A stretch of DNA of 64,000 nucleotides from Deltaproteobacteria bacterium (GTDB taxonomy: Bacteria; Myxococcota_A; UBA9042; DTJE01), in the NCBI GenBank assembly GCA_029547805.1, contig JAKPOP010000010.1:616452-680451 (forward strand), read 5' to 3'. Position 1 is the first letter of the stretch. Every line of letters starts with the position of its first letter. A program made the position numbers and the translations under genes. Under the pieces are notes generated by a model, which did no database searches, had not been told where the DNA came from, and saw nothing but the letters and a program-made list of their open reading frames with translations. Positions 1 through 8,090 of the stretch are shown one piece after another.

Positions 1-4
1 AGGC

Positions 5-1312
5 CTACGGCCGCCCCACCGCCAGATACTCGAATCCCAGTTCCCGAAGCCTCGCCCCGGACCAGATGTTGCGGCCGTCCAGCACGATCCGTCCCCGCAT
101 CCGCTCCCGGACCAGCCCGAAGTCCGGCTGCCGGAACTCCCCCCACTCGGTGACCAGCATCAGGGCATCGGCCCCCGCCACCGCCTCCAGGGCCCCCGGG
201 GCGTAGGTGAGTCCCGGCGGGATCCCGATCACCTTCCGGGCGTTCTCCGTCGCAACGGGATCGTAGGCCGCCACGGTGGCCCCCCGCTCCAGGAGCCCCT
301 GGATGATCACCAGGGCCGGGGCCTCCCGCATGTCGTCGGTGTTGGGCTTGAAGGCGAGCCCCCAGAGGGCCACGTGGATCCCCGCCAGCCGCCCCCCCAG
401 GTGTTCGTCGAGTTTCCGGACCAGCAGGGTCTTCTGCCGTTCGTTGACCGCCTCCACCGCCTCCAGGATCCGCATCGGCACGCCGTGATCCTGGCCGGTG
501 GCGATCAGGGCCTTCACGTCCTTCGGAAAGCAGGATCCCCCGTAACCCACGCCCGCGAACAGGAACTTGTTGCCGATCCGAGGGTCCGCCCCCATGCCCC
601 GGCGCACGGCGTCCACGTCCGCCCCCACCTGGTCGCACAGGGCCGCGATCTCGTTCATGAAACTGATCCGGGTGGCCAGCATCGCATTGCTGGCATACTT
701 GGTCATCTCGCTGCTCTGGATGTCCATGAACAGGATGGGGTTGCCGGTCCGGACGAAGGTCTCGTAGACCTCCGAGAGCAGTTGCCGGGCCCGGTCCGTG
801 TCCACGCCGCAGACGATGCGGTCCGGCTTCATCATGTCGTGGACCGCGTCGCCCTCCTTCAGGAACTCCGGGTTCGACGCGACGTCGAAGGGATGCGGGG
901 TATGGCGGGCGATCTCCTCCCGCACCTTCCGGCAGGTCCCCACCGGCACCGTGGACTTCACCACCACGAGCCGGTAGCCGTCCATGTCCCCGGCGATCTG
1001 CCGGGCCACCCCCAGTACGTGCCTCAGGTCCGCGGACCCGTCCTCCTGGGGCGGCGTTCCCACGGCGATGAAGATGACCGTGCTTCGACGCACCAGATCC
1101 CCCAGGTCGGTGGTGAACTGAAGGCGCCCCTGGGCCCGGTTCCGGTCCACCAGGTCCTGGAGCCCCGGCTCGTAGATGGGGATGCCCCCTCGGTTCAGCA
1201 GCGCGATCTTCCCCTCGTCCACGTCGCCGCAGATCACCGTGTTGCCGCTTTCGGCGAGACCCGCCCCCAGGACCAGTCCCACGTATCCCGTCCCGATCAC
1301 GCCGACGTTCAT
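5..1312 (-). CDS. ugd: UDP-glucose/GDP-mannose 6-dehydrogenase family
   Basis: This cytosolic NAD-dependent enzyme probably oxidises UDP-glucose to UDP-glucuronate for polysaccharide precursors. The 435-residue protein has the full family length. It opens with a Rossmann dinucleotide site (GTGYVG, residues 7-12), and the catalytic Cys261 lies in GYGGSCFPKD. Asn/Lys residues typical of the family are in KYASNA and in the C-terminal domain (ALWGLAFKPNTDDMREAP). Its ATG overlaps the stop of the upstream CorC-type gene as ATGA, so it is the last gene of a minus-strand operon. The family call is firm. The exact sugar (UDP-Glc, UDP-ManNAc or GDP-Man) is inferred from the overall resemblance to UDP-Glc enzymes. 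Confidence 0.93.
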   Translation of the reverse strand: MNVGVIGTGYVGLVLGAGLAESGNTVICGDVDEGKIALLNRGGIPIYEPGLQDLVDRNRAQGRLQFTTDLGDLVRRSTVIFIAVGTPPQEDGSADLRHVLGVARQIAGDMDGYRLVVVKSTVPVGTCRKVREEIARHTPHPFDVASNPEFLKEGDAVHDMMKPDRIVCGVDTDRARQLLSEVYETFVRTGNPILFMDIQSSEMTKYASNAMLATRISFMNEIAALCDQVGADVDAVRRGMGADPRIGNKFLFAGVGYGGSCFPKDVKALIATGQDHGVPMRILEAVEAVNERQKTLLVRKLDEHLGGRLAGIHVALWGLAFKPNTDDMREAPALVIIQGLLERGATVAAYDPVATENARKVIGIPPGLTYAPGALEAVAGADALMLVTEWGEFRQPDFGLVRERMRGRIVLDGRNIWSGARLRELGFEYLAVGRP

Positions 1313-2661
1313 CCGTCCTCCTCCCCGGGGGGCCGCGATCCCTCCCCCTCCGGTTCCTCCGGCTCCTCCCCGGGGACCTCCCTCGGCCCCACCGTGACCC
1401 GGATCACCCGAGTCCGGGTCCGCTCGGTCACCACGAGGGGCCAGCCCTGATAGACGAACCGTTCTCCCGCCAGGGGGACCTTCCCGGCCAGCGTGAGCAC
1501 CAGTCCTCCCACCGTCTCGAAGTCCCCCTGGTCGGGGATCTCGATCCCCAGCCGCTCGGCGAAGTCCTCGATGGGACAGGTGGCCTCCACCAGGAAGGTC
1601 CCGTCTCCCGCCTCCCGGATCGGCTCCTCGGCCTGGTCGTGCTCGTCCCAGATCTCCCCGACGATCTCCTCCAGCACGTCCTCCACGGTCACGATCCCCG
1701 AGGTCCCTCCGAACTCATCGACCACGATGGCCATCTGGACCCGTTCCCGCTGCAGGTCCTTGAGCAGGTCCCGGATGTGCCGCGTCTCGGGGACGAAGAG
1801 CGTGCGGCGGGACTGGGCGAGACGCGTCAGCCAGTCCGGCGAGAGGGAGGAGCGCGGCAGGGTCTGGAGCCGCAGCAGGTCCTTCACGTTGACCACCCCG
1901 ACGATCGTGTCGAGGCTGCCTCGATAGACCGGGTAGCGGGAATACTGGTGCTCGTTGACGATCCGCAGGGCCTCCTCCAGGGTCGTCCGCTCCTCGAAGC
2001 CGATCACGTCGGTCCGAGGCACCAGGATCTCCTTCGCCAGGGTCTCGCTGAACTCGATGACCGAGGACAGGAGTTCCTGTTTGCTGGACGGCAGGGCCCC
2101 CTGGGCCGTCCCCAGGCGAATCATCGACTCGATCTCCTGCTCGGTGACGCCCGGCTCCTGGCCGGACGGGGCCAGTCCCGCGCCGGCGAGCAGCCGGAAA
2201 CTGGTCCGTTCGAAGAACCACGACAGGGGCCGCACCAGCCAGCAGAGGCCGTAACTGAGGGCCATGAAGGGCACCAGAGCCCGCGGCCGGTGCTTCGCAA
2301 AGGTCTTGGGAGTCACCTCGCCGAAGAGGACCAGCAGCAGCGTCATCACGCCGACCGCCGCCGCCACGCCCAGCCCCTCGGCGCCGGCGATGTTCGCCCG
2401 CTCCAGCAGCCGGGCCGCCAGGGCCGTGGCCAGGGCCGATGCCAGGATGTTCAGCAGGTTGTTGACCACCAGGATGCTGGCGATCACGGCGTTCGGGTTC
2501 GCCCGCCACTGGACCAGCAGCCGCACCCGGCGACGCTCTTCCTCGAGGATCTGGTGCACGCCGGCGGGCCCCAGGGCCAGCAGCGCCGTTTCCGTCGCAG
2601 AGACCAGGCCGGAGAGCAGGATCAGGACGCCGATCACCAGCAGTGTGAATTGTTCCCCCAC
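1309..2661 (-). CDS. CNNM/CBS-pair/CorC-HlyC membrane protein
   Basis: This is an inner-membrane protein of the CorC/HlyC (CNNM) family, members of which are linked to divalent cation efflux or tolerance. From the start chosen, the 450-residue protein has several N-terminal transmembrane segments (about residues 5-165, including a FGEVTPKTFAKHRP motif). A CBS pair follows (about 205-335, with LVPRTDVIGFEE and FGGTSGIVTVEDVLEEIVGEI), then a C-terminal CorC_HlyC domain and an acidic Pro/Glu tail. I chose the GTG at 2661 because GGAGGGG sits about 10 bases upstream; a GTG at 2673 or an ATG at 2748 would add residues unlike the family. A TAGCAT -10 lies just upstream. Function on a specific ion is not shown by the sequence. 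Confidence 0.87.
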   Translation of the reverse strand: MGEQFTLLVIGVLILLSGLVSATETALLALGPAGVHQILEEERRRVRLLVQWRANPNAVIASILVVNNLLNILASALATALAARLLERANIAGAEGLGVAAAVGVMTLLLVLFGEVTPKTFAKHRPRALVPFMALSYGLCWLVRPLSWFFERTSFRLLAGAGLAPSGQEPGVTEQEIESMIRLGTAQGALPSSKQELLSSVIEFSETLAKEILVPRTDVIGFEERTTLEEALRIVNEHQYSRYPVYRGSLDTIVGVVNVKDLLRLQTLPRSSLSPDWLTRLAQSRRTLFVPETRHIRDLLKDLQRERVQMAIVVDEFGGTSGIVTVEDVLEEIVGEIWDEHDQAEEPIREAGDGTFLVEATCPIEDFAERLGIEIPDQGDFETVGGLVLTLAGKVPLAGERFVYQGWPLVVTERTRTRVIRVTVGPREVPGEEPEEPEGEGSRPPGEEDG

Positions 2662-2693
2662 CTCAGAACGCACCCCTCCTCGAAGCCCTCGAA

Positions 2694-2699
2694 ATGCTA
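2694..2699 (-). promoter_or_regulatory. candidate -10 element for the CorC-type gene
   Basis: The minus strand reads TAGCAT about 32 bases upstream of the GTG start, in an otherwise GC-rich spacer between the serine hydrolase and the CorC-type gene. It belongs to the recurring -10 pattern of this window. No convincing -35 is visible. It may give the last two operon genes their own transcript. Confidence 0.4.
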
Positions 2700-2719
2700 G
2701 CAGAGAAGGGAGGAGGGGG

Positions 2720-3877
2720 TCAAAGCGCCGGGGATCCGGACCCGCCATCGCCCGCCCGGAACCGGTCCCAGCAGGCGTCGTGGACCCGGCGCCGGGCCTC
2801 CCGGATGCCCTCCCGGTCCCGGGAGGGATGGACCCGGTGGGTGATCAGCACCACGATGATGTCCCCCGGGAGGTCCACCCAGAAGGAGGTCCCGGTGAAG
2901 CCCAGGTGCCCGGCGGTGCCCGGGGGCGCCCGGTCGCCCGCCAGGGACCCCGACGGGGAGGGCGTGTCAAGGCCCAGCAGCCGGGTGGACCCTGGCAGGC
3001 GACGCCCCGGGTCCCAGGCCTCCCGGAGCAAGGCCCGGGGCAGGAAGTCCCCGGTCCCGGCCCAGGCATCCCGCAGGGCCTGCACGATCGCCGCCACCTC
3101 CGCGGCCGTTCCAAAGAGGCCCGCGTGGCCTGCGACACCCCCCAGGACCCAGGCGTTCTCGTCGTGGACCTCCCCCTGGAGGCACCGCCGCCGGAGGGGG
3201 CAGCACTCGGTCGCGGCGATGGCCCCCGCCTCCCCGACCGACAGGGCCGGGGCCTGCCCGCCGAGAAACGGCCGGAAGGCGGTCCGGACCAGGCCCAGGG
3301 GCCCCGCGACCCGCTCCCGGAACAGCACGTCCAGGGGGGCCCCGCCGACGGCCTCGCAGACCTCCTGGGCGACCAGATAGCCCAGGTCGCTGTAGAGGCA
3401 GGCCGTCCCCGGCGGCGCCAGGGCCTCCTCGGAGGCCAGGCGCCGTCTGACCTGGTCCCGGGCCCAGGGCGTGCCGGCGACGTCCAGGCCATGGCCGGCG
3501 CAGAGGTCCGGGCCGTAGGGCCGCCAGGCCGCAAGGCCCGACGCATGGCGCAGCAGGAGGTCCGTCGTGACCGCTCCCAGCCACCGGTCCCGCAGCCAGG
3601 GCAGGAAGCGCCCCACCGGCGCCGAGAGGTCCAGCCGGCCCTCGGCGGCCAGCGACAGGGCGACGGGCATCGTGCAGAGGGCCTTCGTCAGCGAGGCCAG
3701 ATCGAAGAGGGTCTCGGGGGTCACCGGGGCCCGGACCGCCCCGGTCCCCTCCTCGGCGGTCCACCCGGTGGCCGCCTTGATCTCGTCCCTCCCCCGGACC
3801 CGGACCAGCAGCACCGCCCCCGGGAAGGCGCGGCCCGTCTCCTCTTCCAGGACCTGCCTCGGGTCGATCCCATCCAA
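2720..3877 (-). CDS. Class C beta-lactamase-like serine hydrolase
   Basis: The 385-residue protein belongs to the beta-lactamase/transpeptidase-like serine hydrolases (EstB/penicillin-binding-protein-like). The nucleophile motif SxxK is SLTK at residues 62-65, and the second motif is YSD (residues 162-164, replacing the usual YxN). A HLGFTGTSFW stretch near the C-terminus resembles the (H/K)xG region. No signal peptide is evident, so it may be cytoplasmic or exported by another route. It lies 43 bases downstream of ldcA, which suggests a joint role in peptidoglycan or peptide metabolism. Esterase, D-peptidase or amidase activity cannot be told apart here. Confidence 0.82.
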   Translation of the reverse strand: MDGIDPRQVLEEETGRAFPGAVLLVRVRGRDEIKAATGWTAEEGTGAVRAPVTPETLFDLASLTKALCTMPVALSLAAEGRLDLSAPVGRFLPWLRDRWLGAVTTDLLLRHASGLAAWRPYGPDLCAGHGLDVAGTPWARDQVRRRLASEEALAPPGTACLYSDLGYLVAQEVCEAVGGAPLDVLFRERVAGPLGLVRTAFRPFLGGQAPALSVGEAGAIAATECCPLRRRCLQGEVHDENAWVLGGVAGHAGLFGTAAEVAAIVQALRDAWAGTGDFLPRALLREAWDPGRRLPGSTRLLGLDTPSPSGSLAGDRAPPGTAGHLGFTGTSFWVDLPGDIIVVLITHRVHPSRDREGIREARRRVHDACWDRFRAGDGGSGSPAL

Positions 3878-3920
3878 CGACGCGGCCTCCCTGGCTCCCC
3901 CGGCCTCACCGCGGCCCCGG

Positions 3921-4856
3921 TCACCCGGCGGAGGGTCCCCATCCGCCTCCGCAGGGGTCCTCGATCACCTGCAGCACCCCCTGGTCCCCGTCCAGTGCCG
4001 CCATCGCCCCGACGGGCACCGGGTGCAGCGGGCCCCGGTGGCCCGCGGGAAAGCCCCCCACGACGGGGCAGCCGATCCGTCCCGCCAGCCGATCCAGCGC
4101 CTCTGCGACCGCCTCCCGGGCCTCCGGGTCCTGGTCCCCGATCCCCAGGTCGCCCACCACCAGACCCCGGAGCCGGCCGGCCTGTCGCGCCAGCCCCACC
4201 TGGACCAGCAGGCGGTCCAGCCGGTAGGGCGGCTCATGGACGTCCTCCACGACCCAGATGCAGCCGGCCATCGGGGCCTCGAACCGGGTGCCCATCAGCG
4301 CGCAGATCAGGCTCAGGTTCCCGGCGATCAGGCGCCCCTCGCCCCGGCCGCCCCGGATCGGCCTCAGACCCTCCCACCGGAAGGTCCCCGCCGGGTCCTC
4401 GCCGAAGAGGGCCCGCCGGGTCCGCTCCAGGCTGTGGGCATCGAGGCCCGCCAGCGTCGTGACGTTGGCCCCGTGGATCCCCATGCACCCCTGCCGGAAC
4501 CGCAGCACGTGCAAGGCCGTCAGGTCCGAGAAGCCCATGAAGAGGCGCGGTCGGGCCGGGCGATGGGGCCGGGCATCGACGGCCTCGAGGATCCGCATCG
4601 CCCCGAAGCCGCCCCGGGCCGCCAGGACCCCGGCGACCCCCGGGTCCCGGAAGGCCTCGACCCACTCCCGGGCCCGATCCCCGTCGGGCCCGGCCAGGTA
4701 GTGCCTCCGATCGAACACCCTCGGGGCCCACCGGACCTCCAGGCCCCAGCCCCGGAGGACCCCGACCCCCCGATCGAAGGCCTCCCGGGGCACCACGCCG
4801 CTGGGGGCCACCACCTGGACCGCGGACCCGGGACGCAGGGGCGGAATGGGGTTCAT
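3921..4856 (-). CDS. ldcA: S66-family LD-carboxypeptidase
   Basis: The 311-residue protein matches LD-carboxypeptidases of family S66 (LdcA/MccF), which trim the terminal D-Ala from murein tetrapeptides during recycling or cleave related amide bonds. The nucleophile is Ser110 in GFSDLTALH. Other family signatures are VAPSG near the N-terminus, the RGGFGAMRILEAVD block, IAGNLSLICALMGT, and the late His in GHRGPLHPVPVG. Its length is normal. The ATG follows GGAGG by 6 bases, with a TAGAAT -10 upstream. It heads the operon ldcA, serine hydrolase, CorC-type, ugd, and is divergent from the patatin gene. Confidence 0.88.
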   Translation of the reverse strand: MNPIPPLRPGSAVQVVAPSGVVPREAFDRGVGVLRGWGLEVRWAPRVFDRRHYLAGPDGDRAREWVEAFRDPGVAGVLAARGGFGAMRILEAVDARPHRPARPRLFMGFSDLTALHVLRFRQGCMGIHGANVTTLAGLDAHSLERTRRALFGEDPAGTFRWEGLRPIRGGRGEGRLIAGNLSLICALMGTRFEAPMAGCIWVVEDVHEPPYRLDRLLVQVGLARQAGRLRGLVVGDLGIGDQDPEAREAVAEALDRLAGRIGCPVVGGFPAGHRGPLHPVPVGAMAALDGDQGVLQVIEDPCGGGWGPSAG

Positions 4857-4873
4857 CGAGCGCCTCCGCGGGG

Positions 4874-4879
4874 ATTCTA
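4874..4879 (-). promoter_or_regulatory. -10 element of the ldcA operon
   Basis: TAGAAT on the minus strand, preceded by GC, lies 18 bases upstream of the ldcA ATG and is followed by CGGAGG. It is an A/T island in an 86-base divergent spacer and fits a short-leader promoter. No strong -35 is seen. Confidence 0.5.
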
Positions 4880-4912
4880 GCCGTCCTTTGGCGGCCGGGC
4901 CACTTCCGGGGA

Positions 4913-4918
4913 TACAAT
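4913..4918 (+). promoter_or_regulatory. -10 element of the patatin gene
   Basis: TACAAT lies 25 bases upstream of the chosen ATG. A weak TTGGCG at 4888-4893 could be a -35 with a long 19-base spacer. It is divergent from the ldcA -10 in the same intergenic region. Confidence 0.45.
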
Positions 4919-4942
4919 GGGATGCCGGACCCGGGAGGGACC

Positions 4943-6274
4943 ATGAGCCTGACCATCCTCCAGAAGTCGGACCTGCGGAGCCCCAAGCGGAATCCCCGCA
5001 TCGCGCTGGTCCTCGCCGGGGGCGCCATCAGCGGCGGGGCCTTCAAGATCGGGGGGCTCATCGCCCTGAACCGCTTCCTGAAGAACCGCAAGGTGAACCA
5101 GTTCGACATCTACGTGGGGCTGTCGGCCGGGGCCTTCGTCGGGGTGATGCTGGCCGGAGGCCTGCCGCCGGAGGAGGCCCTCCGGAGCCTCAATGGCACC
5201 TCCCGGCGCCTGGAGCAGTTCCGGTTCTACGACTTCTACTGGCCGGCCTTCGGCGAGTGGTCCCGCCGGGCTGGACGCCTGGGCCGGGACGCGGTGCGCA
5301 TCGGGCCCCGGCTGATCCGGGCCGTGCTGGCCCACGCCTCCCGGAACCGGGAGGAACTGGCCAGTCGGGTCCAGGACGTGCTGCGCCATCCGGGCTACGC
5401 CTCGATGGAGCATCTGCTGGGGCCCCTCGTGAACGACCTGCTGGAGGCGACGCCCCTGCCCCACGCCGGGCGCTACATCCCCGCCGGGGTCTTCGACAAC
5501 AGCCGGATCGAGGCCTTCATCCGCAAGAACCTCGAGCGCAACCACATCCCCAACGACTTCCGGGCCCTCTACCGGCAGCGGAAGGTCAGCCTCTACATCA
5601 CCGCCACGAACCTCAACACCGCCCGGGGGGTCGTCTTCGGGCACGACACGGACCCCACCGCGACGATCAGCGAGGCGGTGCAGGCCTCGACGGCCATTCC
5701 CGGCTTCTACGTGCCGCCCCGGATCCGGGGCGAGGAGTACGTGGACGCGATGGTCCGGAAGACCGCCAACACGAGCCTGGCCGTGCAGAAGGGCGCGGAC
5801 CTCGTGATCATCTACAACCCCTTCCGGCCCTTCATGAACCGCAGCCGGTACCAGCTGGTGCCCACCGTGGCCGGCCTCTCGGAACTGGGGCTCGGGACCA
5901 TCCTGAACCAGTCCCTCCGGACGATGGTCCACACGCGGCTCTACCTCGGCCTCAAGAACCTGCGCCTGGACCCGACCTTCAAGGGGGACGTGCTGCTGAT
6001 CGAGCCCACCGAGTCGGACTCGGAGTTCTTCAACATCAACCCCCTGGCCTTCTGGAACCGCCGGCGGGCCGCCGAGAACGGCTATCGGTCCGTCAAGGAG
6101 GACCTGGAGCGCAACCAGGGCGAGGTCGAGCGCATCCTGCGGGCCTACGGGCTGGAGTGCAGCGTGGATGCCCTCTACGATGAACTGGACGTGGACGACG
6201 TGGGCGAGGACGAGGAGCCTGAGATGCCGCAGGTCCCGGATCGCAAGATGGCGGGCCTGCGCCTGGTGCGATGA
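4943..6274 (+). CDS. Patatin-like phospholipase
   Basis: The 443-residue protein is a patatin-type lipid acyl hydrolase. The glycine-rich oxyanion loop is AGGAISGGAFK (residues 25-35). The nucleophile elbow is GLSAG with Ser61, and the dyad Asp is Asp268 in YVDAMV, where the usual D-G is D-A. The C-terminal part of about 150 residues includes repeated Arg/Asn-rich helices, and the tail is acidic. I chose the ATG at 4943 because GGGAGG sits 5 bases upstream; an in-frame ATG at 4922 lacks this. There is no signal peptide, so it probably acts in the cytoplasm or is secreted by a dedicated system. The physiological substrate is unknown. Confidence 0.86.
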   Translation: MSLTILQKSDLRSPKRNPRIALVLAGGAISGGAFKIGGLIALNRFLKNRKVNQFDIYVGLSAGAFVGVMLAGGLPPEEALRSLNGTSRRLEQFRFYDFYWPAFGEWSRRAGRLGRDAVRIGPRLIRAVLAHASRNREELASRVQDVLRHPGYASMEHLLGPLVNDLLEATPLPHAGRYIPAGVFDNSRIEAFIRKNLERNHIPNDFRALYRQRKVSLYITATNLNTARGVVFGHDTDPTATISEAVQASTAIPGFYVPPRIRGEEYVDAMVRKTANTSLAVQKGADLVIIYNPFRPFMNRSRYQLVPTVAGLSELGLGTILNQSLRTMVHTRLYLGLKNLRLDPTFKGDVLLIEPTESDSEFFNINPLAFWNRRRAAENGYRSVKEDLERNQGEVERILRAYGLECSVDALYDELDVDDVGEDEEPEMPQVPDRKMAGLRLVR

Positions 6275-6299
6275 GGCAACGGATCGGCCCCGGCCAGGG

Positions 6300-6305
6300 T
6301 AGAAT
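6300..6305 (+). promoter_or_regulatory. -10 element giving an apparently leaderless mRNA
   Basis: TAGAAT ends exactly 6 bases before the ATG at 6312, so a start of transcription 6-7 bases downstream would coincide with the start codon. No Shine-Dalgarno fits between them. The same arrangement recurs at 20352-20357. Confidence 0.5.
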
Positions 6306-6311
6306 GCTCCC

Positions 6312-6911
6312 ATGAACGGGACGAGACGACCTCTGTGGGTCCTGGGAATCGTGGCGGCGGCCTGGGCCTGCTCGGGGGACCCCCGGGAGGCCCCGGTGCG
6401 GGAGGCGGTGGCACGCTTTCTCCAGGGGCTCGATCAGGCCGACGGCGGCGTCCTCTGGGACCTGGCGGATCGGGAGACCCGGGAGGCCTTCGAGGACCTG
6501 GCGCGACAGGTCCGGGAGGGCCTGGACCTGGTGGACCGCCTCTGGCCGGAGGAGGAGAAGGCCGGGGCCCGGCGGGCCATCGCCGGGGACTTCGCCGGGC
6601 GGCAGACCGACGGCCGGGGTCTCTTCCTGGCCCTGCTGGACCCCCGGCAACTGAATGCCCCGGCGGACCCCGACTCCCGGCGGATCGACCGGATCGAGTG
6701 GGCGGGCGACCGGGCCTCGGTGGTGATGCGGTCCGGCGACACCCTGGAGTTCCGCCAGGACCCCGATGGCGGCTGGAGGACCTCGGTCTTCCTGGAGGCC
6801 TGGCAGAAGCACCCCGCCCGGGAGACCCTGGTCCGCAACCTCCAGGTCGTCCGGGACAACGCCCGGATCCTCGCCGAGGCCGCATCGGAACCCCCGAAGG
6901 AGGTCCCATGA
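6312..6911 (+). CDS. Predicted lipoprotein of unknown function
   Basis: The 199-residue protein has a lipoprotein signal ending in AAWAC (Cys20). The mature part is mainly helical and charged, with no domain I recognise. Its shape (a short N-terminal helix bundle, then a beta segment around DRIEWAGDRASVVMRSGDTLEFRQ) could be a NTF2-like or lipoprotein-chaperone fold, but that is a guess. The start ATG lies 6 bases after TAGAAT with no ribosome site, suggesting leaderless translation. The stop overlaps the ATG of the PEGA gene, so the two are translationally coupled. Confidence 0.7.
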   Translation: MNGTRRPLWVLGIVAAAWACSGDPREAPVREAVARFLQGLDQADGGVLWDLADRETREAFEDLARQVREGLDLVDRLWPEEEKAGARRAIAGDFAGRQTDGRGLFLALLDPRQLNAPADPDSRRIDRIEWAGDRASVVMRSGDTLEFRQDPDGGWRTSVFLEAWQKHPARETLVRNLQVVRDNARILAEAASEPPKEVP

Positions 6912-7615
6912 GACGCCTGGCCGCCTGGACCTGCTGCCTCCTGCTGGTGATCCCCCAGGGCCTGTGGGCGGCGCCGCCTGGCAAGGGAGGACGCCCCGAG
7001 TCCCCGGGCCGGCTCGGCTGGCTCCAGATCACCTGTCCCGTGGAGGGGGCCCGCTTCGTCATCGACGAAGAGAACGAGGCGGACTCCATCGCCGGCACGA
7101 CGCCCCTCTCGACGCCCATCCCGCTGCCGCCGGGGACCCACACGGTCCGGGTGGTGAAGGACGGCTACCTGCCATTCTCCGAGGTCTTTGATGTCAAGCC
7201 GGGGCAGACGGTCGAGGTCGAGGTGGATCTGATCTTCTACTCGGGCACCCTCCGGGCCCTGACGGCCCCCTCGGGGGCCGAGGTCCAGGTGGACGGCGCA
7301 TCGGTGGGCCGGACCCCCCTGGAGCAGATGGTCGCCATCGGGGAGCACGTGGTGCGGTTCACGCTGCCGGGGCACGTCGAGGAGGTGCGACGCGTGCAGG
7401 TCCGAACGGGCCAGACGACCGAGGTCACGGTGAGGCTCGTCTCGGAGGCCGAGGCCCGGAAGGCCGCCGAGGGACCGGTGTTCTGGAAGCAGTGGTGGTT
7501 CTGGACCGTGATCGGGGTCGTCGCCGGGGGGGCCGTGGCCGCCGGGGTGGCGATTCCCATGACCCGGTCCTCCTCCAGGGCCGCCACCCCCGACGGCGAG
7601 ATCGCCCTTCCTTGA
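6908..7615 (+). CDS. PEGA-domain exported protein with C-terminal membrane anchor
   Basis: The 235-residue protein starts with a Sec signal (cleavage near WAAPP) and carries two PEGA-type beta-sandwich repeats. The first covers about residues 35-115 (with TPIPLPPGTHTVRVVKDGYL) and the second about 115-185 (with APSGAEVQVDGASVGRTPLE). A single hydrophobic segment follows (WWFWTVIGVVAGGAVAAGVAI), then a short tail. PEGA domains are common in surface or envelope proteins of this kind of bacterium. The gene overlaps the upstream lipoprotein as ATGA, which suggests that the two products act together in the envelope. Confidence 0.8.
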   Translation: MRRLAAWTCCLLLVIPQGLWAAPPGKGGRPESPGRLGWLQITCPVEGARFVIDEENEADSIAGTTPLSTPIPLPPGTHTVRVVKDGYLPFSEVFDVKPGQTVEVEVDLIFYSGTLRALTAPSGAEVQVDGASVGRTPLEQMVAIGEHVVRFTLPGHVEEVRRVQVRTGQTTEVTVRLVSEAEARKAAEGPVFWKQWWFWTVIGVVAGGAVAAGVAIPMTRSSSRAATPDGEIALP

Positions 7616-7640
7616 CGCAGATCCGCCCGGCTCGTTGGGG

Positions 7641-7672
7641 CCGGCGGCCACCGTTCAGGCCGCGACCGCCGG
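7641..7672. terminator. Possible convergent hairpin
   Basis: CCGGCGG (7641-7647) pairs with CCGCCGG (7666-7672) across an 18-base loop, between the convergent PEGA gene and the small secreted-protein gene. There is no T-tract, so terminator function is only suggested by position. Confidence 0.25.
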
Positions 7673-7715
7673 GTGCCGGGGTTGTGTCCAGGGGTCGTGA
7701 AAGCGTCAGCGGAGG

Positions 7716-7988
7716 TCAGAAGTCGCAGGAGCAGGGGGCATTGGCGCCCCCCATTCGGAGGAGCTTCTCCCGGGCCGCCGTGTCGCTATGGTCCTGGTCC
7801 AGCCGGCAGACCGCCCCCCGGTAGTACTGCTTCATCTCCTCGATGCGCTTCTGGGCCAGCACCAGCCGCCCCTCCACGCAGAAGACGCCAATCTCCGTGC
7901 GGCCCGGCTGCGGCTGGGCCCGGGCAAAGGACCCGGATCCGGCGACCAGCAACGCCGCCACGGCCAGCCAGGCAAGGTGTCGTCCCAT
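7716..7988 (-). CDS. Small secreted protein with four cysteines
   Basis: The 90-residue product begins MGRHLAWLAVAALLVAG and has a clear Sec signal cleaved near ARAQ. The mature part of about 65 residues has Cys pairs near the start (GVFCVEG, GAVCRLD) and a C-terminal CSC, so it could form disulfides. I know no family for it. The ATG at 7988 follows GAGAGGAACGGG; an in-frame ATG at 8012 would add eight charged residues before the signal. A good sigma-70 type promoter and a stable leader hairpin lie upstream. Confidence 0.6.
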   Translation of the reverse strand: MGRHLAWLAVAALLVAGSGSFARAQPQPGRTEIGVFCVEGRLVLAQKRIEEMKQYYRGAVCRLDQDHSDTAAREKLLRMGGANAPCSCDF

Positions 7989-8012
7989 CCCGTTCCTCTC
8001 CCGAACCCGCAA

Positions 8013-8031
8013 GCGGCCCCCAGAGGGCCGC
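8013..8031 (-). promoter_or_regulatory. 5'-leader hairpin of the small secreted-protein gene
   Basis: On the minus strand GCGGCCC pairs perfectly with GGGCCGC across a five-base loop. It sits between the promoter at 8042-8070 and the ribosome site, so the transcript leader would fold. It may stabilise the mRNA or affect translation. Confidence 0.35.
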
Positions 8032-8041
8032 GGACGGGCGG

Positions 8042-8070
8042 ATGATGCCCCGAAAATCGCCGTTCGTCAA
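8042..8070 (-). promoter_or_regulatory. Sigma-70 type promoter of the small secreted-protein gene
   Basis: Minus-strand -35 TTGACG (8065-8070) and -10 CATCAT (8042-8047) are separated by 17 bases. This is one of the few promoters here with a recognisable -35. The expected leader of about 45 bases contains the hairpin at 8013-8031. Confidence 0.55.
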
Positions 8071-8090
8071 TCAGGGCGGGGCCAGGACCC

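Noticed and set aside
2264..4462. A long plus-strand open frame opposite the serine hydrolase and ldcA
   Set aside because: Low-complexity Pro/Arg/Gly translation; the minus-strand genes have catalytic motifs and proper ribosome sites.
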